The notes: generated by a model not told the origin, from the sequence alone. Numbered from the stretch's first letter, positions 1-9,779 are shown. The stretch is 64,000 nucleotides of DNA from UBA2767 sp965228625 (GCA_965228625.1 OZ245829.1:4650001-4714000), one strand, 5' to 3'. A program made the numbers and translations.

Positions 1-237
1 TTCGACAACCTCCACGGCCATCGTCGCGATCTGACCGGGCACGGCTTGCGCGATTTTCGGACGCGCCCGCCGGTCAATCAGCGAGACCGGGAAATGAAAC
101 AACAGGTCGACGATCTTGGCCTCACCCTGGCGCGCATGCGGAGCCAGCAACCGCTTGAGGAGTTTCTGCAGACGCGGTCCGATGCCCTGCAGGTCCTTCA
201 GGTCGGCGAACAGCGGTGTGAGAATGTGAGGCCGCAT
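1..237 (-). CDS. recG: ATP-dependent DNA helicase RecG, N-terminal fragment
   Basis: This is the first 79 codons of RecG, which remodels stalled replication forks and Holliday junctions; the gene runs off the left edge. Read on the minus strand, the protein begins MRPHILTPLF, followed by a helix-hairpin-helix-like stretch (LQGIGPRLQKLL) and LLFHFPVSLIDRR, all typical of the RecG wedge-domain start. The ATG at 237 matches the usual family start; an in-frame ATG at 267 would add ten residues. The gene is divergent from sdhE and mfd, a common alphaproteobacterial arrangement. The helicase motor lies outside the window. Confidence 0.85.
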   Translation of the reverse strand, partial: MRPHILTPLFADLKDLQGIGPRLQKLLKRLLAPHARQGEAKIVDLLFHFPVSLIDRRARPKIAQAVPGQIATMAVEVVE

Positions 238-369
238 TTGAACCGATCGGCTTTCTTTTGAGGACATCGCAAAGGACAATTGCGCCTTAGGCGGCTGACA
301 GATCGCCGCCGGGACGTTATATGGCGCGCAGGACAACGCGACGCCCGCTGGCAGACGACCTTGGACCCT

Positions 370-642
370 ATGATTGACGCAATCAATGATTTAGAGATCC
401 GCCGCAAGCGCGTCATGTATCGCGCTGGACATCGCGGAACGAAAGAACTCGACTTGCTGCTCGGACGGTTCGCGGAGGCCGAACTTGCGGCAATGTCGGA
501 GTCAGACCTGGCAGCCTTCGAAGAGTTTCTCGGCCTGCCCGATCCGGACATCCACTATTGGCTGCTGACGCCGGGTGCGGAAACGCCTCAGGGCCTCGCC
601 GGCGAGTTTGTTGAACGTTTGAAACGCTTTCATGATCTATAG
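370..642 (+). CDS. sdhE: FAD assembly factor SdhE (succinate dehydrogenase assembly factor 2 family)
   Basis: A 90-residue protein of the SdhE/DUF339 family, which promotes covalent flavinylation of the succinate dehydrogenase flavoprotein SdhA in the cytoplasm. It carries the family pattern of a positively charged helix followed by RGTKELDLLLGRF (the RGxxE motif) and a C-terminal PDxDIHYWLL segment. I chose the ATG at 370 because it gives the normal family length. The frame is open further upstream to 280, but that part is arginine-rich and unlike the family. It lies between divergent recG and mfd. Confidence 0.9.
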   Translation: MIDAINDLEIRRKRVMYRAGHRGTKELDLLLGRFAEAELAAMSESDLAAFEEFLGLPDPDIHYWLLTPGAETPQGLAGEFVERLKRFHDL

Positions 643-692
643 AGAGGTACTGCCCGTAGTAACGGCCAGTGGCGACACGCGGTAACCGAGGC

Positions 693-3600
693 ATGACTCC
701 ACGCCTGCCAATTGATCAGATTCTGGCATCGCAGCGCACCCTGACCCTTTCGGCGGCGCCGGAGGGGCTGGACGGGTTGGCGCTGGCGGAAATCGCGGCC
801 GCGCTGAATGCCGAGGACGCCGGCCGCCCCGCCACGGTGCTGCACATCGCGCGCGACGACAAGCGTATGGCGACGTTGCAGGCCGCAATCGAGTTCTTCG
901 GCAGCGGACGGGTCCGGACGGTCGTGTTCCCGGCCTGGGACTGTGTGCCCTATGACCGGATTGCCCCCAATGCCGAAATTGCAAGCCGGCGGTTGGCGGC
1001 GCTGGCGGCGCTCGTCGAGGCGCGAGACGGGCAGGCGGATCAGGCGGTCATCGTTCTCACCAGCGTCAACGCCGCGATCCAGATGGTTCCGCCGCGTGCC
1101 TTCATGGAGAAATCGGTGCTTCGCCTGCGGCCCGGCGCCTCGGACGGTCTGGACGCACTGACGGAGCAGTTGGAGTCGAGCGGTTACGTGCGGACCGGCA
1201 ACGTCATCGAGCCGGGCGAGTATGCCGTGCGCGGCGGTATAGCCGACCTGTTTCCGCCGGGCAGAACGCGGCCGGTACGGCTCGATTTCTTTGGCGACAC
1301 GCTAGAGACCATTCGCGAGTTCGATACCGACACGCAACGCACCACAAGCAGCCTCGACGAGGTCGTCTTGCTGCCTGTGAGCGAGGCGGTTCTGGGTCCC
1401 GATACGGTCACGGCGTTCCGGCAACGTTACGTCGAGCTGTTCGGGCCCGTCACCAGCGCCGACCCTCTCTATGAGGCCATCTCCGCGGGCGCGCGCTACC
1501 AGGGGATGGAGCACTGGTTGCCGTTGTTCCACGGTGAGCTCGATAGCCTGTTCGACTACGTCCCGGGTGCCTGGATCACCTGTGATGCGCTGGTCGAGGA
1601 GGCGCGCGCCGAACGCACCGAGCAGATTGCCGATCATTACCAGTCGCGCGCGAAATCGCTCGAGCAGAAGAACTTCGGCGCCCCGCCTTACAAGCCGATC
1701 CCGCCGGAGCGCATGTTCCTTGACGAGACGGCGTGGAAGGAAGAATTCGAGGACCGCCACGTGGTCACGTTTTCCCCCTTCGAGGTGCCGGAGGGGACAT
1801 CCGCCGGCCAGGTCATCTCGCTCGAGGGCCGCGCCGGCCGCTCCTTCGCGGCGGAGCGGGCGCAGGAGGGGACCAATGTCTTCGACGCGGTGGTGCAGCA
1901 CATCGGCGATCTGAACAAGAGGTCCAGGCAGGTCATCGTCGCGTCCTGGAGCACCGGCGCGCGCGAGCGTCTCGGCGGCCTGTTGAGCGATCACGGTTTG
2001 CAGTCGGTGAGCGCCGTCGATGATTTCTCGGGCGTTGAGGATCTTGCGACGGGACAGACAGCGCTGGCCGTGCTTGGCCTGGAGGCCGGGTTCGAGGCGC
2101 CGGGTCTTGCCGTGGTGGCGGAGCAGGACATTCTCGGCGACCGGCTCATTCGGCGACGCCCGACCCGTCGTGCGGCCGACGCGCTCACCGAGGTTTCGAG
2201 CCTGGCCTCGGGCGATCTCGTCGTTCACGCGGAGCACGGCATCGCCCGCTTCGAAGGCCTCAAGACCATCGACGCCGCCGGCGCGCCGCACGACTGCATG
2301 GAGCTCATTTATCAGGGCGGCGACCGCCTCTACCTGCCGGTGGAGAATATCGAACTCCTGACGCGGTACGGTTCCGACGAGGCCGGAGCGCAACTCGACA
2401 AGCTGGGCGGTGTCGCCTGGCAGTCCCGCAAGGCACGGCTGAAGCAACGCATCCGGGACATTGCCGAGAAGCTGATCAAGGTCGCCGCAGCGCGGGAAAT
2501 GAAACACGCCCCCGTGCTCAGCCCGCCGGAGGGCGTCTATCAGGAATTCTGCGCGCAATTCCCGTACGAGGAAACGGAAGACCAGGCAACGAGCATCACC
2601 GACGTGCTCGAAGACCTGGCCTCCGGGCGGCCCATGGACCGGCTCATTTGCGGCGATGTGGGTTTTGGAAAAACGGAAGTCGCCTTGCGGTCGGCGCTCG
2701 TCACGGTGATGGCCGGAAAACAGGTGGCCGTGGTGGCACCGACCACCTTGCTCGCCCGTCAGCACACCCAGACATTCGCCGAACGGTTCGCCGGACTGCC
2801 GGTCAGGATCGCGCAGGCGTCGCGCATGGTCAGTACGCGCGACCTGAACGCGGTCAAGGAGGGGCTCAAAAACGGACAGGTCGATATCGTCATCGGCACC
2901 CATGCCTTGCTCGGCAAGTCGATCGAGTTCGCTGATCTCGGATTGCTGATCATCGACGAGGAGCAGCACTTCGGCGTGCAGCACAAGGAGCGCCTGAAGC
3001 AGTTGCGCGACGACGTGCACGTGCTGACATTGAGCGCGACGCCGATCCCGCGGACCCTGCAACTCGCCCTGTCCGGTGTGCGCAAGCTCTCGCTCATCGC
3101 CACACCCCCCGTGGACCGTCTTGCGGTCCGCACGTTCGTGACGCCGTTCGATCCCATGATCCTGCGTGAGGCGTTGTTGCGCGAGCGCTTTCGCGGCGGG
3201 CAGAGCTTCTATGTGTGCCCGCGCATCTCCGATCTCGATGAGGTGGGCACGTTCCTTGCCGAGTATGTGCCGGAGCTGAAAGTTGCCCGCGCACACGGTC
3301 AAATGGCCGCGGGACAGCTCGAGGACGTCATGAGCGGTTTCTACGACCGCCAGTACGATGTGCTGTTGAGCACGACCATCATCGAGTCCGGTCTCGACAT
3401 CGCGACCGCCAACACCCTCATCGTGCACCGTTCCGATCGCTTCGGCCTGTCGCAGCTTTACCAGCTCCGCGGCCGCGTCGGACGCTCCAAGACACGGGCC
3501 TATGCCTATTTCACGTTGCCTGAAGATACGAAGCTGACACCGACGGCGGAAAAACGGCTCAAGGTTCTGCAGTCGCTGGATACGCTCGGCGCCGGGTTTT

Positions 3601-4226
3601 CCCTCGCCAGCCACGACCTGGACATCCGCGGCGCGGGCAACCTGCTCGGCGAGGAACAATCCGGCCACATCAAGGAGGTCGGGTTCGAACTCTATCAGGC
3701 GATGCTTGAGGAGGCGGTCGCCAGCCTCAGAGGCGGGGAGACCGAGTTGCCGGAGGAGCAATGGTCACCGCGTATCTCGCTCGGCACGTCGGTTCTGATC
3801 CCGGAGAACTACGTTCCGGACCTGCAATTGCGGCTCGGCCTGTACCGGCGGCTCTCGGACCTGACCGAGGTCCAGGATATCGAGGGATTTGCGGCGGAGC
3901 TGGTTGATCGCTTCGGAGAACTGCCGGAAGAAGTGAAACATCTTCTGGAAGTCGTTCAAATTAAAGCATTTTGTCGGCGTGCAAACATTGCCGACGTGGA
4001 TGCCGGCCCGCGTGGCGCGGTGATCGGCTTCCGCGACAATCACTTCGAGAATCCCGACGGCCTGATCGGCCTCATCACCCAGCGGACCGGTCGCATGCGC
4101 CTGCAGCCCGATCACAAGCTGGTGGTGAAGGCAAGCTGGGAGAGTGCTGAACAGCGTCTGCAGGGCACCCGCGCGACCGTCCGCGAGCTCGCCGATCTTG
4201 CGGAAAAGGCCCGCGAGGCGGCCTGA
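693..4226 (+). CDS. mfd: Transcription-repair coupling factor Mfd
   Basis: Mfd displaces RNA polymerase stalled at DNA lesions and recruits UvrA for nucleotide excision repair. At about 1177 residues it is full length. The N-terminal part is UvrB-like. A central RNA-polymerase-interacting segment (DLVVHAEHGIARFEG) follows. The RecG-like motor has Walker A GDVGFGKTEVA near nt 2651, a DEEQ-type Walker B near nt 2955 and the TRG motif region SRFGLSQLYQLRGRVGRSK near nt 3430. The C-terminal D7 domain ends the protein. I prefer the ATG at 693; an in-frame GTG at 669 would add eight residues. The stop is four bases from the end of the convergent DsbA-family gene. Confidence 0.95.
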   Translation: MTPRLPIDQILASQRTLTLSAAPEGLDGLALAEIAAALNAEDAGRPATVLHIARDDKRMATLQAAIEFFGSGRVRTVVFPAWDCVPYDRIAPNAEIASRRLAALAALVEARDGQADQAVIVLTSVNAAIQMVPPRAFMEKSVLRLRPGASDGLDALTEQLESSGYVRTGNVIEPGEYAVRGGIADLFPPGRTRPVRLDFFGDTLETIREFDTDTQRTTSSLDEVVLLPVSEAVLGPDTVTAFRQRYVELFGPVTSADPLYEAISAGARYQGMEHWLPLFHGELDSLFDYVPGAWITCDALVEEARAERTEQIADHYQSRAKSLEQKNFGAPPYKPIPPERMFLDETAWKEEFEDRHVVTFSPFEVPEGTSAGQVISLEGRAGRSFAAERAQEGTNVFDAVVQHIGDLNKRSRQVIVASWSTGARERLGGLLSDHGLQSVSAVDDFSGVEDLATGQTALAVLGLEAGFEAPGLAVVAEQDILGDRLIRRRPTRRAADALTEVSSLASGDLVVHAEHGIARFEGLKTIDAAGAPHDCMELIYQGGDRLYLPVENIELLTRYGSDEAGAQLDKLGGVAWQSRKARLKQRIRDIAEKLIKVAAAREMKHAPVLSPPEGVYQEFCAQFPYEETEDQATSITDVLEDLASGRPMDRLICGDVGFGKTEVALRSALVTVMAGKQVAVVAPTTLLARQHTQTFAERFAGLPVRIAQASRMVSTRDLNAVKEGLKNGQVDIVIGTHALLGKSIEFADLGLLIIDEEQHFGVQHKERLKQLRDDVHVLTLSATPIPRTLQLALSGVRKLSLIATPPVDRLAVRTFVTPFDPMILREALLRERFRGGQSFYVCPRISDLDEVGTFLAEYVPELKVARAHGQMAAGQLEDVMSGFYDRQYDVLLSTTIIESGLDIATANTLIVHRSDRFGLSQLYQLRGRVGRSKTRAYAYFTLPEDTKLTPTAEKRLKVLQSLDTLGAGFSLASHDLDIRGAGNLLGEEQSGHIKEVGFELYQAMLEEAVASLRGGETELPEEQWSPRISLGTSVLIPENYVPDLQLRLGLYRRLSDLTEVQDIEGFAAELVDRFGELPEEVKHLLEVVQIKAFCRRANIADVDAGPRGAVIGFRDNHFENPDGLIGLITQRTGRMRLQPDHKLVVKASWESAEQRLQGTRATVRELADLAEKAREAA

Positions 4227-4230
4227 GGCC

Positions 4231-4905
4231 CTAGCCCATCTCCTCCATTTCCGAGCCGAAGTCCGGCTCCTGGGAAATCTGCACCAGCGCGTCGGCGAGC
4301 ACTTCAGCGGGCTGCGCGCCGACCAGAACGTGCTGCTGGTTGATGATGAAGGTCGGGACGCCCTGGACGCCCAGGTCCTGAGCGAGCTGGATTTCCTTCT
4401 TGACGCCCTCAACGTCGCGGTCCGTGGCGAGCACTTCCTGAACCAGCTCGACGTCCATTTCCGCGTCCCGCGCGGCTTCGAGCAGGACCACGTCCTGGCC
4501 GATATCCTCGCCTTCGCAGAAGAACAGTTCGAACAGGCGGTCGACGACGACATCCTGCTGGTGGCCGGGCTGGGCCCAGCGGATCAGGCGGTGCGCGTTG
4601 ATGGTGTTCGGTGATTTTGCGATCCGGTCGAAGGCGAAAATAATGCCCTCGGTTTCGCCCGCCTCGTAGATCTTCTTGTAAATCTCCGTCGCCTGTTCGC
4701 GTCCGAACTTCTTGTCCAGGTATTCCTGGCGGTCCATGCCCTCGGGCGGGATCGTGGCATCGAGTTGAAAGGGGCGCCAGCGTACCAGCGGTTCGACCTC
4801 CGGCGCCATGACCTGGGCGCGATCGAGCCGACGCTTGCCGATGTAACACCACGGACACATCACGTCGGAGACCACGTCGACCGTCATCCTATCCATTTCA
4901 CGCAT
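4231..4905 (-). CDS. DsbA-family (FrnE-like) thiol-disulfide oxidoreductase
   Basis: A 224-residue thioredoxin-fold protein of the DsbA/FrnE group. The active-site motif C17-P-W-C20 follows the first beta strand (VDVVSDVMCPWCYIG), and the cis-proline loop is GVQGVPTFI. There is no signal peptide, so it should act in the cytoplasm, as FrnE-type enzymes do. The ATG at 4905 follows a GAGGA ribosome site; a TTG 24 bases further upstream is less likely. The substrate cannot be read from the sequence. It is convergent with mfd, and the two stops are almost contiguous. Confidence 0.88.
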   Translation of the reverse strand: MREMDRMTVDVVSDVMCPWCYIGKRRLDRAQVMAPEVEPLVRWRPFQLDATIPPEGMDRQEYLDKKFGREQATEIYKKIYEAGETEGIIFAFDRIAKSPNTINAHRLIRWAQPGHQQDVVVDRLFELFFCEGEDIGQDVVLLEAARDAEMDVELVQEVLATDRDVEGVKKEIQLAQDLGVQGVPTFIINQQHVLVGAQPAEVLADALVQISQEPDFGSEMEEMG

Positions 4906-4994
4906 CGGGCATTCCTCAAGCGGGCGCAACGCGTCGAATGACGGAGAGCAGCTCCGCCATGGCGTCGCGCGTGCAAACGGGAATGTGCTTGTTA

Positions 4995-6359
4995 TCAGGC
5001 TGCCGCCTTGAGGTCCACGTTCTGGCTGCGGCCAACCAGGGACTCGGCCGTGTCGCCGTCCTGGAATCCGGCAAGCCGCGTGTCCAGCCTTACAAAGACC
5101 GGCGCATGGTGTCCTTCCACGGCAAACTCGGTGTGGGCCACGACGCCGGTGATGCGCTGGATCGCGATCTTGGCGCCTTCGACAGCCGTGTCGGGCAGGG
5201 CGATGACGATCCTGGATCCGGAGTAGCGGGCCGCCAGGTCTTCACCGCGGATCAGCAGCGACACGACTTCACCCACCTGGCGAATGATCCGGTCGCCGCC
5301 GGCATATCCGAGCTCGGCATTGATTTCGTCAATGTTCGCAATCGAAAGCGTTGCCAGGGTGAAACTCTGGCTGGTGCGCTTCGCGTCATTGACCATTGTC
5401 GAAAGATGCTCGAGCAGGAAGCCGCGGCTGTAGAGGCCGGTCAGCGCGTCGCTCGTCGCGAGGTGCTTGGCCTCCTGGTAGATTTTCTTGAGCGAGGTCC
5501 GGAAACGGGATTCGCGGACCAGCAGGTTGACCCGTATCCTGAGTTCCTCGTCGGAACAGGGTTTGGCGAGCGCGTCCGTGACCCCGGCCTCGTAGAGCTT
5601 CCTGCAGTCGGCAAGCTCGTTCGGCGAAACCATCGTGAGCACGGGCAGGTTGTACAAGCGTGACTGCTGCCGCACATCGCGGACAAACTGCAGATGCGGC
5701 TCGACCGTGTCGGCCGTGCTGATGATCACGGCATCGAAGCTCCGGCGTGCAAGATAGTCGAGCGCGGTCGCGTCGCTTAGCGCGCCGACCAGCGTCGCCT
5801 GCTTCGAAAGCGCGTTTTCGATCATAGCGAACTGGGCCGGGTCGCCGAGCACCATGATGGTCGCGTTCTCCATCATGTCCGGCGGCACGATCGGGGCCGG
5901 TGCATCGAATCCGTACTTCGCCGAGGTGTTCAGGCGCCGCACGAGTTCCTCGTGCATGGTGTTGAGACGGATCAGCGATCTCACGCGATGACAGATCTGC
6001 TCGGGATTCAGATCGCCGATCAGGATGTCGTCAATGTCGTCGGCCGCGCCTTCCAGTTTCACGTCCCGGTTCGTGCCGACAAGCATGGTGCGCATCCGGC
6101 TGGACAGTGCGCTCGCCTTGAGCGTCTTGGCCAGCGCGAAATATGTCTCCGGGTCTTTCCGCGCATCGGGGCTTTGCATATTGAGCACGACAATGTCGGG
6201 TTGCCGGGTCCCGCACAGCTCGGCGACCCCTTGCGCAATGCCGCTGATTGCACATTCGAAACCGGCTTCTGTGAGGGTTTCCTCGAGTTTCGTATCCGTG
6301 CCGGTGTCATCGCCGACAATCAGAACGCGCGCTGGACCTTGCATTCCGTCACTTCCCAT
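4995..6359 (-). CDS. PleD-like response regulator with two REC domains and a degenerate GGDEF domain
   Basis: A 454-residue protein with PleD architecture: REC1 (about 10-125), REC2 (about 145-265) and a GGDEF-fold domain (about 290-450). The key residues are lost. The REC1 phospho-acceptor position is N60 (VVLN). REC2 has serine at its equivalent (VIIS). The GGEEF loop reads YSGSRI, so diguanylate cyclase activity is unlikely. REC2 keeps the KP turn (DALAKPCSDEELR). I chose the ATG at 6359 because GGAG lies five bases before it. By homology PleD couples c-di-GMP signalling to development; this protein may be a scaffold or decoy. It could still bind c-di-GMP or partner proteins. Confidence 0.82.
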   Translation of the reverse strand: MGSDGMQGPARVLIVGDDTGTDTKLEETLTEAGFECAISGIAQGVAELCGTRQPDIVVLNMQSPDARKDPETYFALAKTLKASALSSRMRTMLVGTNRDVKLEGAADDIDDILIGDLNPEQICHRVRSLIRLNTMHEELVRRLNTSAKYGFDAPAPIVPPDMMENATIMVLGDPAQFAMIENALSKQATLVGALSDATALDYLARRSFDAVIISTADTVEPHLQFVRDVRQQSRLYNLPVLTMVSPNELADCRKLYEAGVTDALAKPCSDEELRIRVNLLVRESRFRTSLKKIYQEAKHLATSDALTGLYSRGFLLEHLSTMVNDAKRTSQSFTLATLSIANIDEINAELGYAGGDRIIRQVGEVVSLLIRGEDLAARYSGSRIVIALPDTAVEGAKIAIQRITGVVAHTEFAVEGHHAPVFVRLDTRLAGFQDGDTAESLVGRSQNVDLKAAA

Positions 6360-6437
6360 CCACTCCGGTGCGCCCCGTGCACACCTCAAGTGGAGTGTCA
6401 GGCAGATTGCCTTAAGATTTCATAAAGCATGACGGTC

Positions 6438-7991
6438 CTACGCCGGCTTCTCCCCGTAGACACGGCGCAGTTCGCCGCGTCTGACCTTGCCGTTCGGCGT
6501 GCGCGGCAGGGCGTCCAGGAACACATATTCACGCGGCATCTTGTAGGCGGCGAGTTTCTCTTCCGCCAACGCATGGAGCCGGGTCTCGTCGGGCGAGGCG
6601 CCGTCGCGCATGACCACAAACGCGCCGATCACGCTCACATTCTTGCGGACCGGAATCTCGGTCACGGCGACTTCGGCAATGTCGGGGTGTGCGCTCAGGG
6701 CCTGCTCGACTTCGAGCGGCGAGACCCGGAACCCGAGGGCATTCATCAGATCATCGTTGCGTCCCAGATGGGTGATGTAGCCATCCTCGTCCATGACGCC
6801 GATATCGCCGCCGCAGAACCACTCGCCGCGCATGACCGCCGCCTCTTCCTCGGGCCGGTTCCAGTATCCCAGCATCAGGGCCGGGTCGGTTCGGTGCACG
6901 GCGATCAGACCGTCCTCACCACGCGGCAGCGGGTCGGTCCGGCCATCGGTCGGGAGAATGGCAACCTCGCGGCCCTGTTGCGCCTTGCCGACCTTGCCGG
7001 GCCTTGGCGGCACCGAGGGGCTCGACGAGATGTAGGTGGAGACCTCGCTCATGCCGAGCGCTTCATAAAGCACCGTGCCGGTCTGCTTCCGCCATTCCTC
7101 CGCGAGATCCTGCGGCAGGGTTTCGCCCGCGGTGAGACCGTGGCGCAGCGACGGCGGCATGCCGGCTTCGAGGTCGCCATACTTCAGGATCTGCCGGTAA
7201 AGCGTCGGCACGGCAGCGAACATCGTGGCCTCGTGCTGGGCCATCAGCCTCAGCCAGACCGCCGGGTCCTTCTCGCCGGTGTAGACAAGTGCCGTCGCGC
7301 CATTGATCCACGGATCGCACAGACCCGTGCCAAGCGTGTACGTCCAGTTGAACGCACCGGCGTGGAGCATGCGGTCCCGTGAATTGATCCCGTACCATCC
7401 CTCATACATGGGCCGACGACCCCAGACACTGCGCTGGGCGTGCAGGACGCCTTTCGGCCGCGCGGTCGTACCCGACGTGTAGATCAGAAACGCCGGATCG
7501 TCGGCGCGGGTGGCTGCGTAGTCGGCGCGCTCGGCGCCGGTGCGCAGCGACTGTACGTCCGCCGGCGTATAGACCTTCACGCCTTCGGGGATATCGCCGA
7601 CCGGCAGGTCGGGCGTCATCGCCAGCGCCCGCGCGCCGCAATCCTCGAGAATGAAATGGACCTCGCGCGCACTGAGCACACTCGATGCCGGCAGCGGCAC
7701 CAGGCCGGCGGCGATCGCCCCGAAAAACAGGAGCGCGTAATCGCTGGTATTGGCAAGCCTGATGACGAGCCGGTCGCCCGGCTGAAGGCCATCGGCGCGT
7801 AGCGCCGCGGCGATCCGCAGGACCGCATCCTCCAGTGCGCCATAGGTCCAGTTTTCGGTATCGTCCGGATCCTCGACACTCCTGACCACAACGAGACCGG
7901 TCTTGTCTGCGGGCCGCACCGCGCCTGTCTCGAGACAGTACCGTGCCATATTGAACTGGTCGGGAGGGAGATCGCCGCGATAGCCGTACAT
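6438..7991 (-). CDS. Acyl/aryl-CoA synthetase (AMP-binding, class I adenylate-forming)
   Basis: A 517-residue adenylate-forming ligase that would activate a carboxylic acid with ATP and CoA. The P-loop motif YTSGTTARPKG is at residues 171-181 and the A5 region is YEALGMSE. The A7 region is GDIGVMDEDGYITHLGRNDD, and the A10 lysine K502 lies in TPNGKVRR. All catalytic elements are present. The overall pattern is closest to the benzoate/2-aminobenzoate-CoA ligase branch, but the acid cannot be deduced. It lies 24 bases downstream of a second, degenerate AMP-binding gene and probably shares its transcript. Confidence 0.85.
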   Translation of the reverse strand: MYGYRGDLPPDQFNMARYCLETGAVRPADKTGLVVVRSVEDPDDTENWTYGALEDAVLRIAAALRADGLQPGDRLVIRLANTSDYALLFFGAIAAGLVPLPASSVLSAREVHFILEDCGARALAMTPDLPVGDIPEGVKVYTPADVQSLRTGAERADYAATRADDPAFLIYTSGTTARPKGVLHAQRSVWGRRPMYEGWYGINSRDRMLHAGAFNWTYTLGTGLCDPWINGATALVYTGEKDPAVWLRLMAQHEATMFAAVPTLYRQILKYGDLEAGMPPSLRHGLTAGETLPQDLAEEWRKQTGTVLYEALGMSEVSTYISSSPSVPPRPGKVGKAQQGREVAILPTDGRTDPLPRGEDGLIAVHRTDPALMLGYWNRPEEEAAVMRGEWFCGGDIGVMDEDGYITHLGRNDDLMNALGFRVSPLEVEQALSAHPDIAEVAVTEIPVRKNVSVIGAFVVMRDGASPDETRLHALAEEKLAAYKMPREYVFLDALPRTPNGKVRRGELRRVYGEKPA

Positions 7992-8015
7992 GACAAATCC
8001 GTTGCGGAAGGGGCT

Positions 8016-9707
8016 TTAAAGCTGCGCGAGGATTTTCTCGCGCAAGACCGAGCCGTCGGTGTCGCGAGGTATGGCCTTCACAATCACGAGCTGCTCGGGC
8101 GCTTTGTGGGGCGCAACGCGGCGCTCCGCCAGAAAGTCCTTGAGTCGCTTGAGCGACGGCGCCTGATCGGGGCGCGGGACGACGGCGGCAAGGATGCGTT
8201 CGCCCATCACGGCGTCATCGAGGACGAATGCCGCCGCATCGAGAAAGTCGCCAAACTCTCCGTAAAGCCGGTCGAGTTCAGGTGCGGATATGGCGGCACC
8301 GCCATGGTAGATCACGTCCTCGCTCTTCCGGCAGCGAAACTGGTTGCCCAGCGTCTCATCGACGAAACAGCCGATACCGGTGTCGATGAATCCATGGGCA
8401 TCGGATTGCGGCACCAACTCGGCCTCATCCTCCTCGTCCGCGAAGACATCCGACCTTGTGGGTACGCTCGTGCCGCGCACGATCAGCGTACCTTTCAGAA
8501 CCTGCTGGTCGTTGTGCTTCTCGACGCATCCGCGCACACGCGTCTCCAACACGGGCTCGTCCCGCTGTTCGTCGTCCTCTCCTGCGACATGGACCTTTCC
8601 AAGCGGCAGAAGCGACGGATCGGAACCCGGCGCGCGCTCGTGCACGACAACCGCCCGCTCGGCAAAACCGTGTATGTCAAAGACGGGCACCGGCGCTTCG
8701 GGTTGCGACGGGTCCGGCCCGGCCAGGTGCGGATTGGGCCAGACGCAGCCGATGCGATTGAGTTTCAGACTGCCGGTCCGCAGGTCATGGCGTTCCTCAA
8801 GTGCTGCGATCACCGGCGCGGGGACCGCGGTATAGGTGACGTCCTCTTCCTCGAGCTGGCGGACGAACACGTCGAAATCAAAGGGCAGATGGAGCCTGAC
8901 CTGGGAGCCCGCAAGCAGCGGCGCGGCCAACTGGCCGGCGAGGGCGTGTGCACCAAGGAACGGGTAGGGGTTGAGCACGATGTCGCTCCGCCTGAGCTTC
9001 AGCACCTCTCCGAAGTAACGCGCAAGCGCCATCAGTTCGCCGTGAGTGCGGGGCAGGGGGTATGCGCCGCGGTCCGAAATCGACCAGGTGATGACGGCGG
9101 TTTGCCCGGAATTCTGGACGCCGCTCTCCGGCGGTTCCGCGCCGCGAGCCGCATCGGCGTCTTCGCCGGCGAAGACACCGTCGAGCGGCGCAATGTCGTC
9201 CGGCGTTTCGCCGCCAAAGGCGAACACATGCAGGACGCTCATATGCTTTGCCGCGGCCTCTCCCAGAACCTCGGCCGTGTGCTCTCCGCCGTAACGCACG
9301 CAGCCGACCGCCGCGGCTGGCTTGATCCGGGCGAAGGCGTGATCGATTTCGTCGAACCGCCACAACAGCGGCATCAGGCAGGGAACCAGACCGCACCGCC
9401 ACGCGGCCAGGAGCAGCAAAGGCGCTTCGATCGTGTTCGGCGTCTGGACGGCGAGAATGTCACCGTCTCGCAAGCCGGCCGTTCGGAATCGTTCGCAGAG
9501 GCGGTTCACGGCGGCGTCGGCTTGCAGGTAGCTCATCTCCCGCGGCGCGCCGAGCCCGCGTTCGGCGCGGTCCGGCGCATCGGCGAACAGCAGCCTGTCC
9601 CCATGGCGGCGGGCGCGTTCGCGTAAGGCGGTTTCGACGTTGCCCTGGCTGTTCCCCAGGTCGTCGGAGATTTCGATCCGAACCGATTCGTCTTGATCCA
9701 TTCTCAT
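8016..9707 (-). CDS. AMP-binding protein homologue lacking the catalytic motifs
   Basis: A 563-residue protein with the overall adenylate-forming fold (N-terminal AMP-binding domain, C-terminal lid). The ATP phosphate loop is replaced: residues 207-220 read TWSISDRGAYPLPR where YTSGTTGxPKG is expected. The A10 lysine is replaced by S553 (DTDGSVLREKI). It is therefore unlikely to make an acyl-adenylate. It precedes an intact paralogue by 24 bases and may serve as its partner or regulator. I chose the ATG at 9707 over a TTG at 9740. No frameshift is visible, so it looks maintained rather than decaying. Confidence 0.75.
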   Translation of the reverse strand: MRMDQDESVRIEISDDLGNSQGNVETALRERARRHGDRLLFADAPDRAERGLGAPREMSYLQADAAVNRLCERFRTAGLRDGDILAVQTPNTIEAPLLLLAAWRCGLVPCLMPLLWRFDEIDHAFARIKPAAAVGCVRYGGEHTAEVLGEAAAKHMSVLHVFAFGGETPDDIAPLDGVFAGEDADAARGAEPPESGVQNSGQTAVITWSISDRGAYPLPRTHGELMALARYFGEVLKLRRSDIVLNPYPFLGAHALAGQLAAPLLAGSQVRLHLPFDFDVFVRQLEEEDVTYTAVPAPVIAALEERHDLRTGSLKLNRIGCVWPNPHLAGPDPSQPEAPVPVFDIHGFAERAVVVHERAPGSDPSLLPLGKVHVAGEDDEQRDEPVLETRVRGCVEKHNDQQVLKGTLIVRGTSVPTRSDVFADEEDEAELVPQSDAHGFIDTGIGCFVDETLGNQFRCRKSEDVIYHGGAAISAPELDRLYGEFGDFLDAAAFVLDDAVMGERILAAVVPRPDQAPSLKRLKDFLAERRVAPHKAPEQLVIVKAIPRDTDGSVLREKILAQL

Positions 9708-9779
9708 TCGATCCGCAGCATTCGGAACGGCCCGACGCAATCCGGCATTGCACAGACTCAGAATGCGCGCCAGCTCGGA

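Noticed and set aside
1302..3761. An 819-codon open frame on the minus strand, antisense to mfd
   Set aside because: It mirrors the GC-biased third positions of mfd. It shows no domain, signal or sensible start, whereas mfd is unmistakable on the plus strand.
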